Shown in pieces: positions 13,063 to 22,200 of a DNA stretch of 64,000 nucleotides. Position 1 is the first letter of the stretch. Each line of letters begins with the position of its first letter. The notes beneath the pieces were generated by a model. The model was not told the origin of the DNA, did no database searches, and saw only the letters and a program-made list of their open reading frames with translations. A program made the position numbers and the translations under genes. Origin of the DNA: Neospora caninum Liverpool (Eukaryota; Apicomplexa; Conoidasida; Eucoccidiorida; Sarcocystidae); the NCBI RefSeq assembly GCF_000208865.1, contig NC_018390.1:3986270-4050269 (forward strand), written 5' to 3'.

Positions 13063-14868
13063 CTATTCAGATGGTTCGAGGCTTTTCTGCTCCTCTAGCG
13101 TTGGGTCGTCGCTTCCTTCAGCGACTGTGGTATTGACACTCTGTAGCGTTCGGTCCGCTTTTGATGCCGTTGTTGAATGTCCCTTCAGGATCGAGTTAAG
13201 TGTCAAACTGTCAATCAGCTGGGTATCCCAGCTGCCTAGGGGTCTCCCGTCGAAAAACTGAGAGTCAGAGAGCTTCTCTGTCGCCGCAGCAAGCCGTTGC
13301 TTTAGTTCACCACTCAAAACTAACAGCTTCGAGTTGACTTGGGGTAGCAGCCCCTGGAGCTTCCTCACAAACTCGTCCAGCCCAATGATGTTCTGCAGTT
13401 TCCCGGCAACCACCTGATCGATACCTAAGTCGTTCCAGTTTGTGATGCGACGCAGGCTGGGCAGGGCAATTTCCACTCGGCCCGCCTTGCTTTTGAGGCC
13501 TAACTTTTGGAATACAGTCAAAAGAACGTCGGGCTCCAGTATGCCTTGCATCTGTTCCCGCTTGATAAAGTCAGATAAGGTCTTGTCCATCAACTTGGAA
13601 ACTTTCTCCTCAAAGGTCTTCAAGGCTTCTGAAATGTTCGGAACCAACTGGAAAAGCCTCTCACTATCTCCCGGCAGTTTCGTTTGGGCTTCCGGGGCAA
13701 GAGGCAGAGAATACGTGTGGGAGTTCGATGCTTGGACTTCAGACAGCCTTCTCACATTGCTACCCTGCTGTCCTCGGAGACCCTCTTCGTATATCTCCTC
13801 CACGCGTTGCTTCATTCGCGGCGACAGGGGTGCCTCTTGGTCATAAAGAAGACTGTCTCGCAAAGCTCCTGCAACCCGCTCGTAATTGTTGTTCACTCGC
13901 TGCATCTGCATCCACTTGCCATGGGCCAGCTCTAGCACTGCTTTCTCTTCCGCAGGCATCGTGTCACGAATGGTTCCATGCACTAGTCCCTCCACACCGA
14001 CACGTTTTAGCACCGCTTCGACCGTCTCTGCATTCACAGACTTTCTGCGACTGCTCAGCTGGCGTGACACTTCCTCAGCGATATCTCTCCTCAGTGTCTC
14101 AATTTTCTCCTCAAACTCAGTAACTTTTGCCGACTCTTTCGTACTTGTGGATGTCCATTTCAGGCGTTCCTTTGCCTTCTCCAAAAAACTCATGACCGAA
14201 AGTCTCCGGGGGGAAGTTGCTGTCTTTCCCTTGATAATAGAAGAGAAACTGACTTCATCCAGCAGTTTGTTGAATTTGGAAGACGCGGCAGGCTTCTGAA
14301 GGCTCTCCTTGTTGCTAAGCCTCTTTATGAGAGTCTCCTTGAGATCAACAATGTTCTTTTGGTAGTTTCTCACGAAGCCCGTTACACGATCTCGATTTTC
14401 TTGCCGTTTGAGCGAGGCGGCAAATCTGTTTTCTCGCTCATTCAGTTTTGCAGACACAGCATCGTCACCACTCAGAAGCGCTGGCAGTCCAACACGTTCC
14501 ACCAAATCCTTCAACTGGTGCTCACCTAGCAATCCTTTTAAGCTATCTATCTGAAGGATGGAACCGAACAACTCTTTTCTTTTGGCTTCTGCTTTCGATC
14601 GGAAGTCCTCGATTGCAGCGTCCCATTCTTCTTTCAAGGCACTGCGTTCTCCTTTCTGGGCAGAGTGAAAGAATGAAAGCGCACTGTCGTTGAAAAGCCT
14701 GTCGAACCGAGTTTTAATATCGTCTGAGATGCCTGTAACCTTCACCTTTCCCTCTTTGTGCACCCTACCTGCCTCTTGCACTTCCTCTTGCGCCTTCGAC
14801 GATGCAACACGTTGGGTCGCAGCAAACCCAATCACCAGTAACACACACCACAGCCGAAAGACAGCCAT
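13063..14868 (-). CDS. Predicted secreted helical-repeat protein with RRL (TEXEL-like) motifs
   Basis: Intronless 601-residue frame; family not recognised. The N-terminus (MAVFRLWCVLLVIGFAATQR) is a convincing signal peptide with cleavage likely near residue 19-24. No other membrane segment is seen. The rest is charged and predicted helical/coiled coil. A module recurs at about 89-134, 252-298 and 419-463: F-x-x-K, a Lys/Glu-rich helix, then [RK]-[VL]-G-[VL] (VERVGLPALLSG, LKRVGVEGLVHG, FQKLGLKSKAG). A second pair (about 166-214 and 501-563) ends in FSSIIKG and LNSILKG. RRLSV at about 221 and RRLSE at about 373 resemble the RRL core recognised by the Golgi protease ASP5 in exported Toxoplasma dense-granule proteins. 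A dense-granule or vacuolar/host-exported role is therefore plausible but inferred. The start codon is the first ATG of the signal peptide, in context GCCATGG read on this strand. Confidence 0.85.
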   Translation of the reverse strand: MAVFRLWCVLLVIGFAATQRVASSKAQEEVQEAGRVHKEGKVKVTGISDDIKTRFDRLFNDSALSFFHSAQKGERSALKEEWDAAIEDFRSKAEAKRKELFGSILQIDSLKGLLGEHQLKDLVERVGLPALLSGDDAVSAKLNERENRFAASLKRQENRDRVTGFVRNYQKNIVDLKETLIKRLSNKESLQKPAASSKFNKLLDEVSFSSIIKGKTATSPRRLSVMSFLEKAKERLKWTSTSTKESAKVTEFEEKIETLRRDIAEEVSRQLSSRRKSVNAETVEAVLKRVGVEGLVHGTIRDTMPAEEKAVLELAHGKWMQMQRVNNNYERVAGALRDSLLYDQEAPLSPRMKQRVEEIYEEGLRGQQGSNVRRLSEVQASNSHTYSLPLAPEAQTKLPGDSERLFQLVPNISEALKTFEEKVSKLMDKTLSDFIKREQMQGILEPDVLLTVFQKLGLKSKAGRVEIALPSLRRITNWNDLGIDQVVAGKLQNIIGLDEFVRKLQGLLPQVNSKLLVLSGELKQRLAAATEKLSDSQFFDGRPLGSWDTQLIDSLTLNSILKGHSTTASKADRTLQSVNTTVAEGSDDPTLEEQKSLEPSE

Positions 14869-15893
14869 GGTGACAAAAGCCGCAAAAATTTGTGCCAGAG
14901 ACCACCTGGAGGAGCCTTCTGCTCGTGATTAGCAAACAGAAGGCGTACCTGCGTACGTTACGGGACTCAGTCACGAAACGGATACAGCCCAAAATGAAGC
15001 GAAACAGAAGGCACAGAAAAGGACCACTAGGAAAAGATACGAATTTACTGTTCTGACTGTCACAGCGTGTGTCCCGAAACCGTGAAACTCCCTCTCACTG
15101 AATGTGGAGAGAGCGAAAGATTATGATCCTGCCGCACATCATCGGACACCTGTTTTTGCTGCGCCACTACGGCTATTCAACACGCCCGAAGACAGAACAT
15201 GTCACACGGATAGATAGCTCCCGGAAATACAGGCACCTGACCATTTTGTGGTGCATTGGCTGTTCAGTCCGTAGGAAGTTTCTGTCGCATGCGTGAAGCG
15301 GAGCCCTGCCTTGCTACATTTGTTTTTGGCTTCCGCCGCACCAGTTGATACACGATCTGACGTTTTGGCATCCAGTTCACTGGGATGAAGCGAAGAAATC
15401 GAAGAGTTCAGCAGGCTGCAGCTAGTTCACATGCTCCGTCCAGTCGTATGGCTCACAAACGCGATTCATCAGGAACTCGTGATTACAGCCAGAGGAAACG
15501 ACGACTCAGGTGGGAGTATGAGCAGAACCCTCGTATTAGGAGCGATTCTGTCTCACACATGACCTTCCAGCGGGCTGACCCCAGCTTGCCGACCGACTGC
15601 TAGCACCAGAAAATATCCATGTTGAGCGTGTCAGGGACAACCCACCATAAACATCTCTGTTTCTTCTCCCCGTCAGTCACCGGCACAGAAGCAAAGTGAT
15701 CGCTTTGTGGTACCCATTTCTTTGCATACTGGAGATCAATCACAGGTCACACCACAAATGCTGTACCTACAGCAGTTGGAACAACCTGCGGCTCATTGCA
15801 TGAGAGCATGAATACCTGTGTCTTCGCTCTTAATTCACCTTTAAGGTCACTCTCCTGTACCTCATTGGGAGAAAAATCTGCACAATCCCAAAA
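14869..15893. other. Divergent intergenic region between two secreted-protein genes
   Basis: About 1 kb separates the starts of the leftward gene at 14,868 and the rightward signal-peptide exon at 15,894, so it probably contains both promoters. I found no convincing (A/T)GAGACG element or TRP-type motif. A basic 72-codon frame at 15,385-15,603 has no support. Confidence 0.5.
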
Positions 15894-17019
15894 ATGAGGC
15901 TTCTCGCCACCTGCGGAGTATTTGTTGGTTTCACCTGCTTGTTGGCCCCTGCCACAAGGACAGGAGCACAGGAAACTGCGTAAGTGCGGTCACAATTCCT
16001 ATACGTCGAAGCAAAGCCATCTGCGGCAAACGTTGGGCATCCAGCGTTGCGATGAGGGATGTTGCAGATACATACAGATGCGTAGGTGGACTGAACAACA
16101 GAGTCGCCGCTAGGAATGCCTCCCTCAACGAAGCCCTCGGAGATGTTTCGCGAAATGTCGCAACAAAAATAAAGCAGGAGCTGACGGGTAAAAGCGGGTT
16201 GTCACGTTTCTGAGAGCTTTGGCTGAACTGTGTGCCACTCCAGCAGAACTAATGGATGAAGCAGATTATCACGAACACACCGCAAACGACATAGAGCAAG
16301 TAAAGCGGCGTGAGAGTGAGCGGCACCAGATGGTCATGGAACAAATGAAGGTACAGTGGGCCCACTCTTCCTCCTCATTTGACCAGACAACGAACTGCTC
16401 TTAGCAAGGCGCGAATACTGCTGTGTCATCTCTCGAGAATAATATCGAACAGGTAGAGAAAGAAGAACAAGAGGCAGAGGCAAGACATCTTCGGCGATCA
16501 CTCTCCCATAATGTAATACAAGCCCCTCCCTCATCAGAAGGAGTTAGAGAAAGAAGAAAAGCTGCTTAGAGGCATATCAAGCCACCAGGTGAATCTGCAT
16601 GGTGACATCCGTGTATGTGTCTACTAAGCATTTTCATTCAGGCTGAGTCTAAGCCCATTACTCGCCCTTCCAGTGACATCGCAGACGGGGTGCGTACTGT
16701 GGACCAGGATCAGCTTGTTGCTCAAGGAGGAGAGGAAGTGCTTAAGAAAGAGAAGAAATCTATTGAAGGCTGTATCTCGGGGGAAACGTCGTTTCTACGA
16801 AAAAGCAAATTTCGTACTCATGCACTTGAGGTGGCGTAGAAGCTGTGTGCGAATGTTCTCCAAAAATGTTGTTCTCCTCTAGGCCCAAACGTGGTACTCT
16901 CAAGTGTCATCGCTTGCTCCCACAGTGTTAACAATAGTTGTACCGTGACGCTGCTGCGTAACAAGACGCCACTGTGTCGATTAACTCCGGGACACTACCG
17001 GAGTTCCGGGAGAAATTAG
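15894..17019 (+). CDS. Putative small secreted coiled-coil protein with very short introns
   Basis: Tentative seven-exon model: 15,894-15,979, 16,078-16,187, 16,217-16,350, 16,405-16,452, 16,538-16,588, 16,642-16,813 and 16,883-17,019; all phases agree. Exon 1 encodes a clear signal peptide (MRLLATCGVFVGFTCLLAPA). Later exons are rich in E, K, Q and R (for example DIEQVKRRESERHQM) and look like coiled coil; the end is less charged. No family is recognised. Oddities: the proposed introns are only 98, 29, 54, 85, 53 and 69 bases, and a 29-base intron is shorter than is normally spliced. The locus may therefore be a decayed gene with frame breaks, or some boundaries may be wrong. It begins 1 kb from the other secreted-protein gene, facing away from it, and ends close to the convergent eS30 gene. 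Confidence 0.45.
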
Positions 17020-17184
17020 AAGACGTGACTTCCAGTGACAGGTTTGCTCACGGAAAAAGCACGTACGATCACTAGAATCTTGTGACCAGTCTCCACAACA
17101 CCGCAGAGAAACATGGTATCACCAACGACTGCAGCAAGAAGTTGAAGATGTCACGACGGAGCTCCCCAGCAGACACGAGTGCAA

Positions 17185-17776
17185 TTACTGGGTCTGCGCG
17201 TTCGGTCCCCTCTTGCGGCCGACGGAAGTCGTGAATCTCCTGTTGAACTGCTGCCTCTTCTTCGCGCGACCGGTGGGTGGCTTCTTCTTCTCCTTCTTGG
17301 CGACCTTGGGGGTCTGATTCTTGACTTTGCCGGCACGGGCGAGGGAACCGTGAACCTTCCCTGCAGCATAGAAAAGGAAGCCACTGAGTACGTTCTGATG
17401 ACAATAGTGTGGTTCACCAAAAGAACAATGAATGATCTACTCTCAAATGCACAGATATCCACCCTCCACAGTAAAGTCCAACTGAAGCGTACGCCACCGT
17501 TAAACACATCATCAGTCAAAGCGCTGACCTGTATCAGTGCTCCGCCCACCTACCGCGACCACACTGTGGTTGATACGAAACGCCCGTGGGGCAGCAAGTC
17601 ACGAACATGCACTGCTCAATCCCTCGCTTCAAATAGAGAACTGTTGGTTGCGATGCACGTGTGAAAGTGGTTCAACTTTGTCAGACATGTCGTGTAGACA
17701 AACGACAGGGCAGACTGGCAGTGGCGACTGAGTAGTTGGCTGTGACCTGCCCCACAAAGAGAGTATGCTTACCCAT
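17185..17776 (-). CDS. RPS30: 40S ribosomal protein eS30
   Basis: Small basic protein of the 40S subunit. Two exons: 17,773-17,776 supplies only ATGG (context GCTACCATGG, donor GTAAGC), and 17,185-17,360 supplies the remainder, ending QTQ-stop; the predicted product is 59 residues. The sequence begins [20 protein letters not shown] and contains [13 protein letters not shown] and GRKRGPN, all hallmarks of eS30. Length agrees with the free eS30 of Plasmodium. Animals make eS30 as a fusion to the ubiquitin-like FUBI domain; none is encoded here because the initiator codon is directly joined to GKVHG. The 412-base intron immediately after the start codon is a common coccidian ribosomal-gene arrangement. 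The 3' end converges with the putative secreted gene on the other strand. Confidence 0.95.
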
Positions 17777-17948
17777 GGTAGCGACTTCAAACGAACTTCA
17801 AGACTCCACCTTAATCCTCCAGCAGAATGTCACACCTCAAAGCGCACGCCGCATAAAAAAGCTGCAGCTCAAGAACTTCCATAAATGCATGAACGACAGG
17901 AAAGGAAGGTGAACGACGGTGGTAAGCTTTGTTCCCGCACTCGACGAC

Positions 17949-17956
17949 TGCATGCA
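17949..17956. promoter_or_regulatory. TGCATGCA (TRP-2-like) element upstream of eS30
   Basis: TGCATGCA matches YGCATGCR, the TRP-2 element enriched in Toxoplasma ribosomal protein promoters and related to an ApiAP2 binding motif (established knowledge). It lies about 170 bases upstream of the eS30 start codon. The motif is short and occurs elsewhere in the window, so the assignment rests on position. Confidence 0.4.
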
Positions 17957-19236
17957 GCAGTGCTGCCTCGGAGCGAGGGTCGGAGAAAAAAGACGCAACA
18001 GCACGGTACCGGCTTTCCCTCGAAAGCATGCGCAATAATTAGCAGGACCAACTGTATAGGGTTGTACCACCATCAGCCACCGAGAAAATGGACCGCGTGT
18101 GACCCGACATGTGTACTCGCAGTGTGTTTAACGCATCTGCATTTTCCTACCCGCAGATTCAAGCAGGGTGGCATATTTGTAAACAGTTCGAAGCGCATTA
18201 GGTAGAGGCGTGTTTCCGACTCTAAGACGAAGTGAGTGTTTAGTTCACTGTTTTTGCTGACAGCGGTTTTAGGGCCACTTCTGCCCCCCGAACTCGCTGG
18301 TCGTCTGCCCCGAAACTGGTGTTTCCTCGGATGGTGGCTAACAAGACGGCGGCTGGGCTGGTGTTGACTACGCAGCATAGGCAGCGCTTCCGATAGCTAC
18401 CAATGAATAATGAAACACCAGATTGCCTGAATTGATTGATGCCTACAGATGCCTGCGGAACATTTCTTGCTATCTACAAAAGAACTGCTCCGGCAACTGA
18501 AGTGGCAAAACTTTCGTTGCTGTCGCCTACCGGCGTTCGTGCTACCCAGCGATACAACGTAGTCTGAAAGCGAACACGATTTACTCGCACATAATGGCAA
18601 ACTCATGTAGCGCCCTGCTGTGGCCATATTCCCGCGCCTGAATAGCTGGAAATGCCCAAGGAGCGTTCTTTTGCAAATATTCACATAATCAAAGCTGCCT
18701 GGGCTGTCGCACATGTGGCTCCCGGCTACGGAACGAGTGCAACAGTGGTGTAGTCTGGGAGTCACACGTGACAGGGGATGCACCGTATAAGGATGAAAAA
18801 ACCAAAGTAAATTTAACCAGACCAGCTTGGACCCGTTCTATGCGGGGTTGAAAGGGTGGGAACCCCAGGGTATTATAAGGCCACCAACCACGGAAGTCCC
18901 CCTTCTCAAAGGGTGTAAAGGGCTGTAAAGCACAACCAGGTCAAGACAAAGCAAGGCACTATATAATTCTTCAAGGTCGGGAACACTTTGTCCTGTCGGA
19001 TTTAATGGGGAATCCTTTAATGCAGGAGGCGTGATACGACTGAACATACCAAAGAGTTACCTTTTTTTCCGACTAAGCAGCCCGACACCGCACGGGAACT
19101 TTTTAGACACACTCTGACGTTTTCGTGCTGCCAAGTCTGTTCTTGGCATCGAAGCGGCCGGAGATGCAAAAACATTCGATCTGCGCAAGTTTCGTTTCCC
19201 ATTGCTACCCGCTCGATTAACATAATGGTTCCGAGC
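17957..19236. other. Intergenic region between eS30 and the HORMA gene
   Basis: Contains the eS30 upstream region and, at its right end, the 3' flank of the leftward HORMA gene. No exon or RNA gene was recognised. Confidence 0.5.
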
Positions 19237-21010
19237 TTACTCGTGCCCTCTACCGCGTGAAAGTTTCGCCTTCACAAAACCGTTTTGGATCAAGTGCTTG
19301 AGGAGCTCCTTGCCCACGCCGTCCGACACAGCGCATGAACTGGCAATAATGTCCTTAGTCACGTGCCTGTAACGTCGAGCCAGTTCCTCGCAAGACCGTA
19401 GCAGAGGTATCACATCGGACGCCTCAATCTTGAGTTTAATGTGATTTGCACGTGCAAGATATTTATAAAGGTCTCCCTTACCGCGGGAGCGCAATCACCA
19501 CACTTTTCAGTGCCCTCTCGGGATGATTTGCTGTTGCTGCTGTCGTCAGTAGTCCGATCTGGTTTAGCCACTTCAACTAGAGATGAGCTGGAGGCAAGTC
19601 TGATTCGCGGTTCTGATTTCAGTTGGAAGGGTGGAACCACTTTTCTATACCTCTCTGTAAACGGGCGGGCACATTCACCTACCAACATATTAAGAGTTGG
19701 ACTCTACTTCGAAAAGGTTCAATGACAGGAGCCTCACTGCTGTCCTTGGAGCAGACATCGTGTTGGCGCAGCTCATCAAAAGCCGCTTCGGCAACAGAGA
19801 CGGGGAGGTCCAGTTTTTCGGCAAGTTCTTTGCAATCAGTAATTCCTACCACAAACGCTTCTTTCGCGTTCTCTTATGTGTGGACATGCCCAGATAAAGG
19901 CGAACCTGTCTGGAGTACGTAAGCCTTCAGGTGTTGCTTCAATGAATTTTCTGAAAATATGCAAATTAGAGCGGATATCGCAGCTAATAGTATGTCTACT
20001 CTGTCCTTACCCTTTTGGTCAGCGGTTTCCCACTCCAAAAAATACGTGTCTTCTGAGTCACACACGGTCTGAATCCGGACCGTCAACGCATGGTACCCAG
20101 TTCGGATCTAACACCAGAAAACTAGAGCGGTGAATGGCACTGAGAGAGAGTCATCTTCCCACTTCTCCAGTTAGAGCGTCAAGAGGAACGTCGTCGCCGA
20201 AGGTGACGGGTGCATCCGTTGGTGCAAAACCTTCAGCACTGTAGTCGACAGGAGTCTGTAAGTTGATGAGTTGCAACGTAAGAATTTCTGTAATTTCAGA
20301 AACCCGGACCTTTCCATTGTAAGCCAGCTGCAAATACGAAGAAACACATTACACCTTCCACGACATACTATAAAGCACCATGTCTCACTGTCATTGAAAC
20401 GTAGTGCTCGTCCGGCAGATGCTCCAAAGATTGTGTCAGGCAGCACATAGACCGGAGAAGCTGACAAAATTACAAGTAGCTCGCGGTTATTCCAACACGG
20501 TAAGCTAGCTTTACCAGTTCTGTCTGCCTTTTGGCCTCGTCTTTCGTCACACAAGCCAGCCGGGGTCCAACTCGCTCAAAGGTACGTGCATTGCCCTTTC
20601 TAACAGTGACAGAAATTCCAGCTTCATCGCCTGTGTAGGTGAAGTGGAACTGATAGCACTCCAAAAGTTTGTCGGTTTTTCTGCAGTGAATGCCGAGGGA
20701 AAGATGCTCAAGGTATTCCTGACATTTCCACTGTGGTGCCAGCGGTGTATTATGCGGACGGTATAGTGGCTACCTGCTGAAGTGCGTCATTGACTGCATC
20801 TTGAAGCCACCCGAGTATGCGCTTCGCCTTGGCATTTACTGGCTTAAGTTGCCTGAGATGCAGACCTTGAAACTGCAAGGGCTGGAAAGCATCCTCTTCG
20901 AAGCAATTCCGCAGGTATAATATTGAAGACACGCCAAGGTTCAACGTGTGTTTGAGAATCTGCAGAGACTGCGCTCTGGTAACGAGATCAGTTTGCAGCT
21001 TGGTAGCCAT
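19237..21010 (-). CDS. Hop1/HORMAD-type HORMA-domain protein (meiotic chromosome axis)
   Basis: HORMA-domain protein resembling Hop1, ASY1 and HORMAD1, which sit on meiotic chromosome axes and promote interhomologue recombination. First exons: 20,774-21,010 (starting MATKLQTD), 20,515-20,730, 20,163-20,330 and 20,011-20,107, all in phase. Aligned by eye to ASY1/HORMAD1: SSILYLRNCFEEDAFQPLQ corresponds to the YLRG-FPE-AY segment, LLECYQFHFTYTG to ECYQFKFKY, LINLQTPVDYSAEGF to YYDxVTPPDYxPxGF, and YHALTVRIQTVCDSED to the last HORMA strands. Downstream, less certain exons encode a winged-helix-like segment (DCKELAEKLDLPVSVAEAAF, about 19,730-19,850), a Ser-rich linker, and a C-terminal helical segment (VTKDIIASSCAVSDGVGKEL) ending at 19,237. 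HORMA followed by winged helices resembles the chromatin-binding region of Hop1-type proteins. Two introns are only 43 and 55 bases. Boundaries after 20,011 are approximate. Confidence 0.85.
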
Positions 21011-22200
21011 GATCAGCAGTAGTTCCCACAAAAAAAACGTAGAGCTGCGGCAGAAGTGTAGTAGTAATGCCACCGGATGCGCCGGGTGTACACACCGCCA
21101 GCGATGTCGTACCGGTAGGTCTGTACACTGGAAACGGGGTGTCCAATTGACTGCCGTCAATGCCGCGAACCTGGTGACCCGTCAATCTGAATGATCAACC
21201 GGAGGACTTGCGTTTGGGGAGTAGTCGCTGTTCTCCAGAAAACGTTGCGTTTAGTGCTGGGGAGAAAGTGCCAGACATAGCGGAGTGATTTCGCATGTAC
21301 GCCCCAAGGCAGCTCTCGTAGCCAGTACGAAGCTAACACACAGCTTTCGAAGACACACTTCAACAATTGAGGTTCCGCTCCTTCACCAGTGTGTTCGCAG
21401 TGGAGACGCCCCGGCGCCCAGTGCGTCGGGTTCCCGTTTTTGTTGTGATGAGAATGGCGGTACACACCGGGATTATTTTCGTGGAAATTGTTATGCACCA
21501 GCCACGCTTGATTAACCCCTCGTTACAACTGTCGAGTAAAAGGTGCCAACACACACCTGTGCCTCGCTTCGCACAACTACGAAGACATGACACCTCTTGC
21601 ATCGGAGCTCACAAACGAACTGATCGAGTGCCACAGCTACGCCACGCTGCGATTCAATGCTGCTAGCGCGTCGATGCTGCTAGAGGGAGAGAGGGTAAAG
21701 AAGAGAAAAGCAGCATTTGTACAGCTACCAATTTTGCACATGGCTTGTTGGTTTATTACAGGTTTTCGGGAATTGTGGTCGCACGAAACTCGTCCGGACC
21801 AGTGCAATTTGCCTGCTGGCACCAATCACCGTCCTTCCAGCCGACAAACGCCGTTTTGTGGCAGCTAGCGGAGTATTGCTCTTTCATTTTTCGCCGTGGA
21901 CTCGGCGCTTGATGCAAGGAGTCACCTTCATCCCTGGGAAATCTTGTACTTTTTTAATATTCTGGAGGTACTACAAGCGGACAAGTACCTGTTTCCGTAA
22001 CCGAGTGCCAACCATTCCTCGCAATGGTAAGTGCCCACTACGGGGGTCGATTTTTCGCGGGTATGATAAGTCTTTGGATCTCCTCCGTCCATATCCGCGT
22101 TCCAAGCAGACTTATATAATCTGGCGATGACGTGGCAATGTCTTCCTATTGCAAGGGGAAGTCAGTATCGAGGGTGACGGGAATCCACGTACCGTCTGAA
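21011..22200. other. Divergent region upstream of the HORMA gene
   Basis: Likely contains the HORMA promoter and the 5' region of the rightward exons that start near 22.2 kb. A 137-codon frame at 21,717-22,130 (+) and a short ATG-led segment near 22,140 have no recognisable homology and are not called. Confidence 0.4.

Noticed and set aside
20341..20460. Segment encoding VLPDTIFGASAGRALRFND as a possible HORMA exon
   Set aside because: Joining 20,515 directly to 20,330 keeps phase and restores the HORMA alignment, so this segment is better explained as intron.
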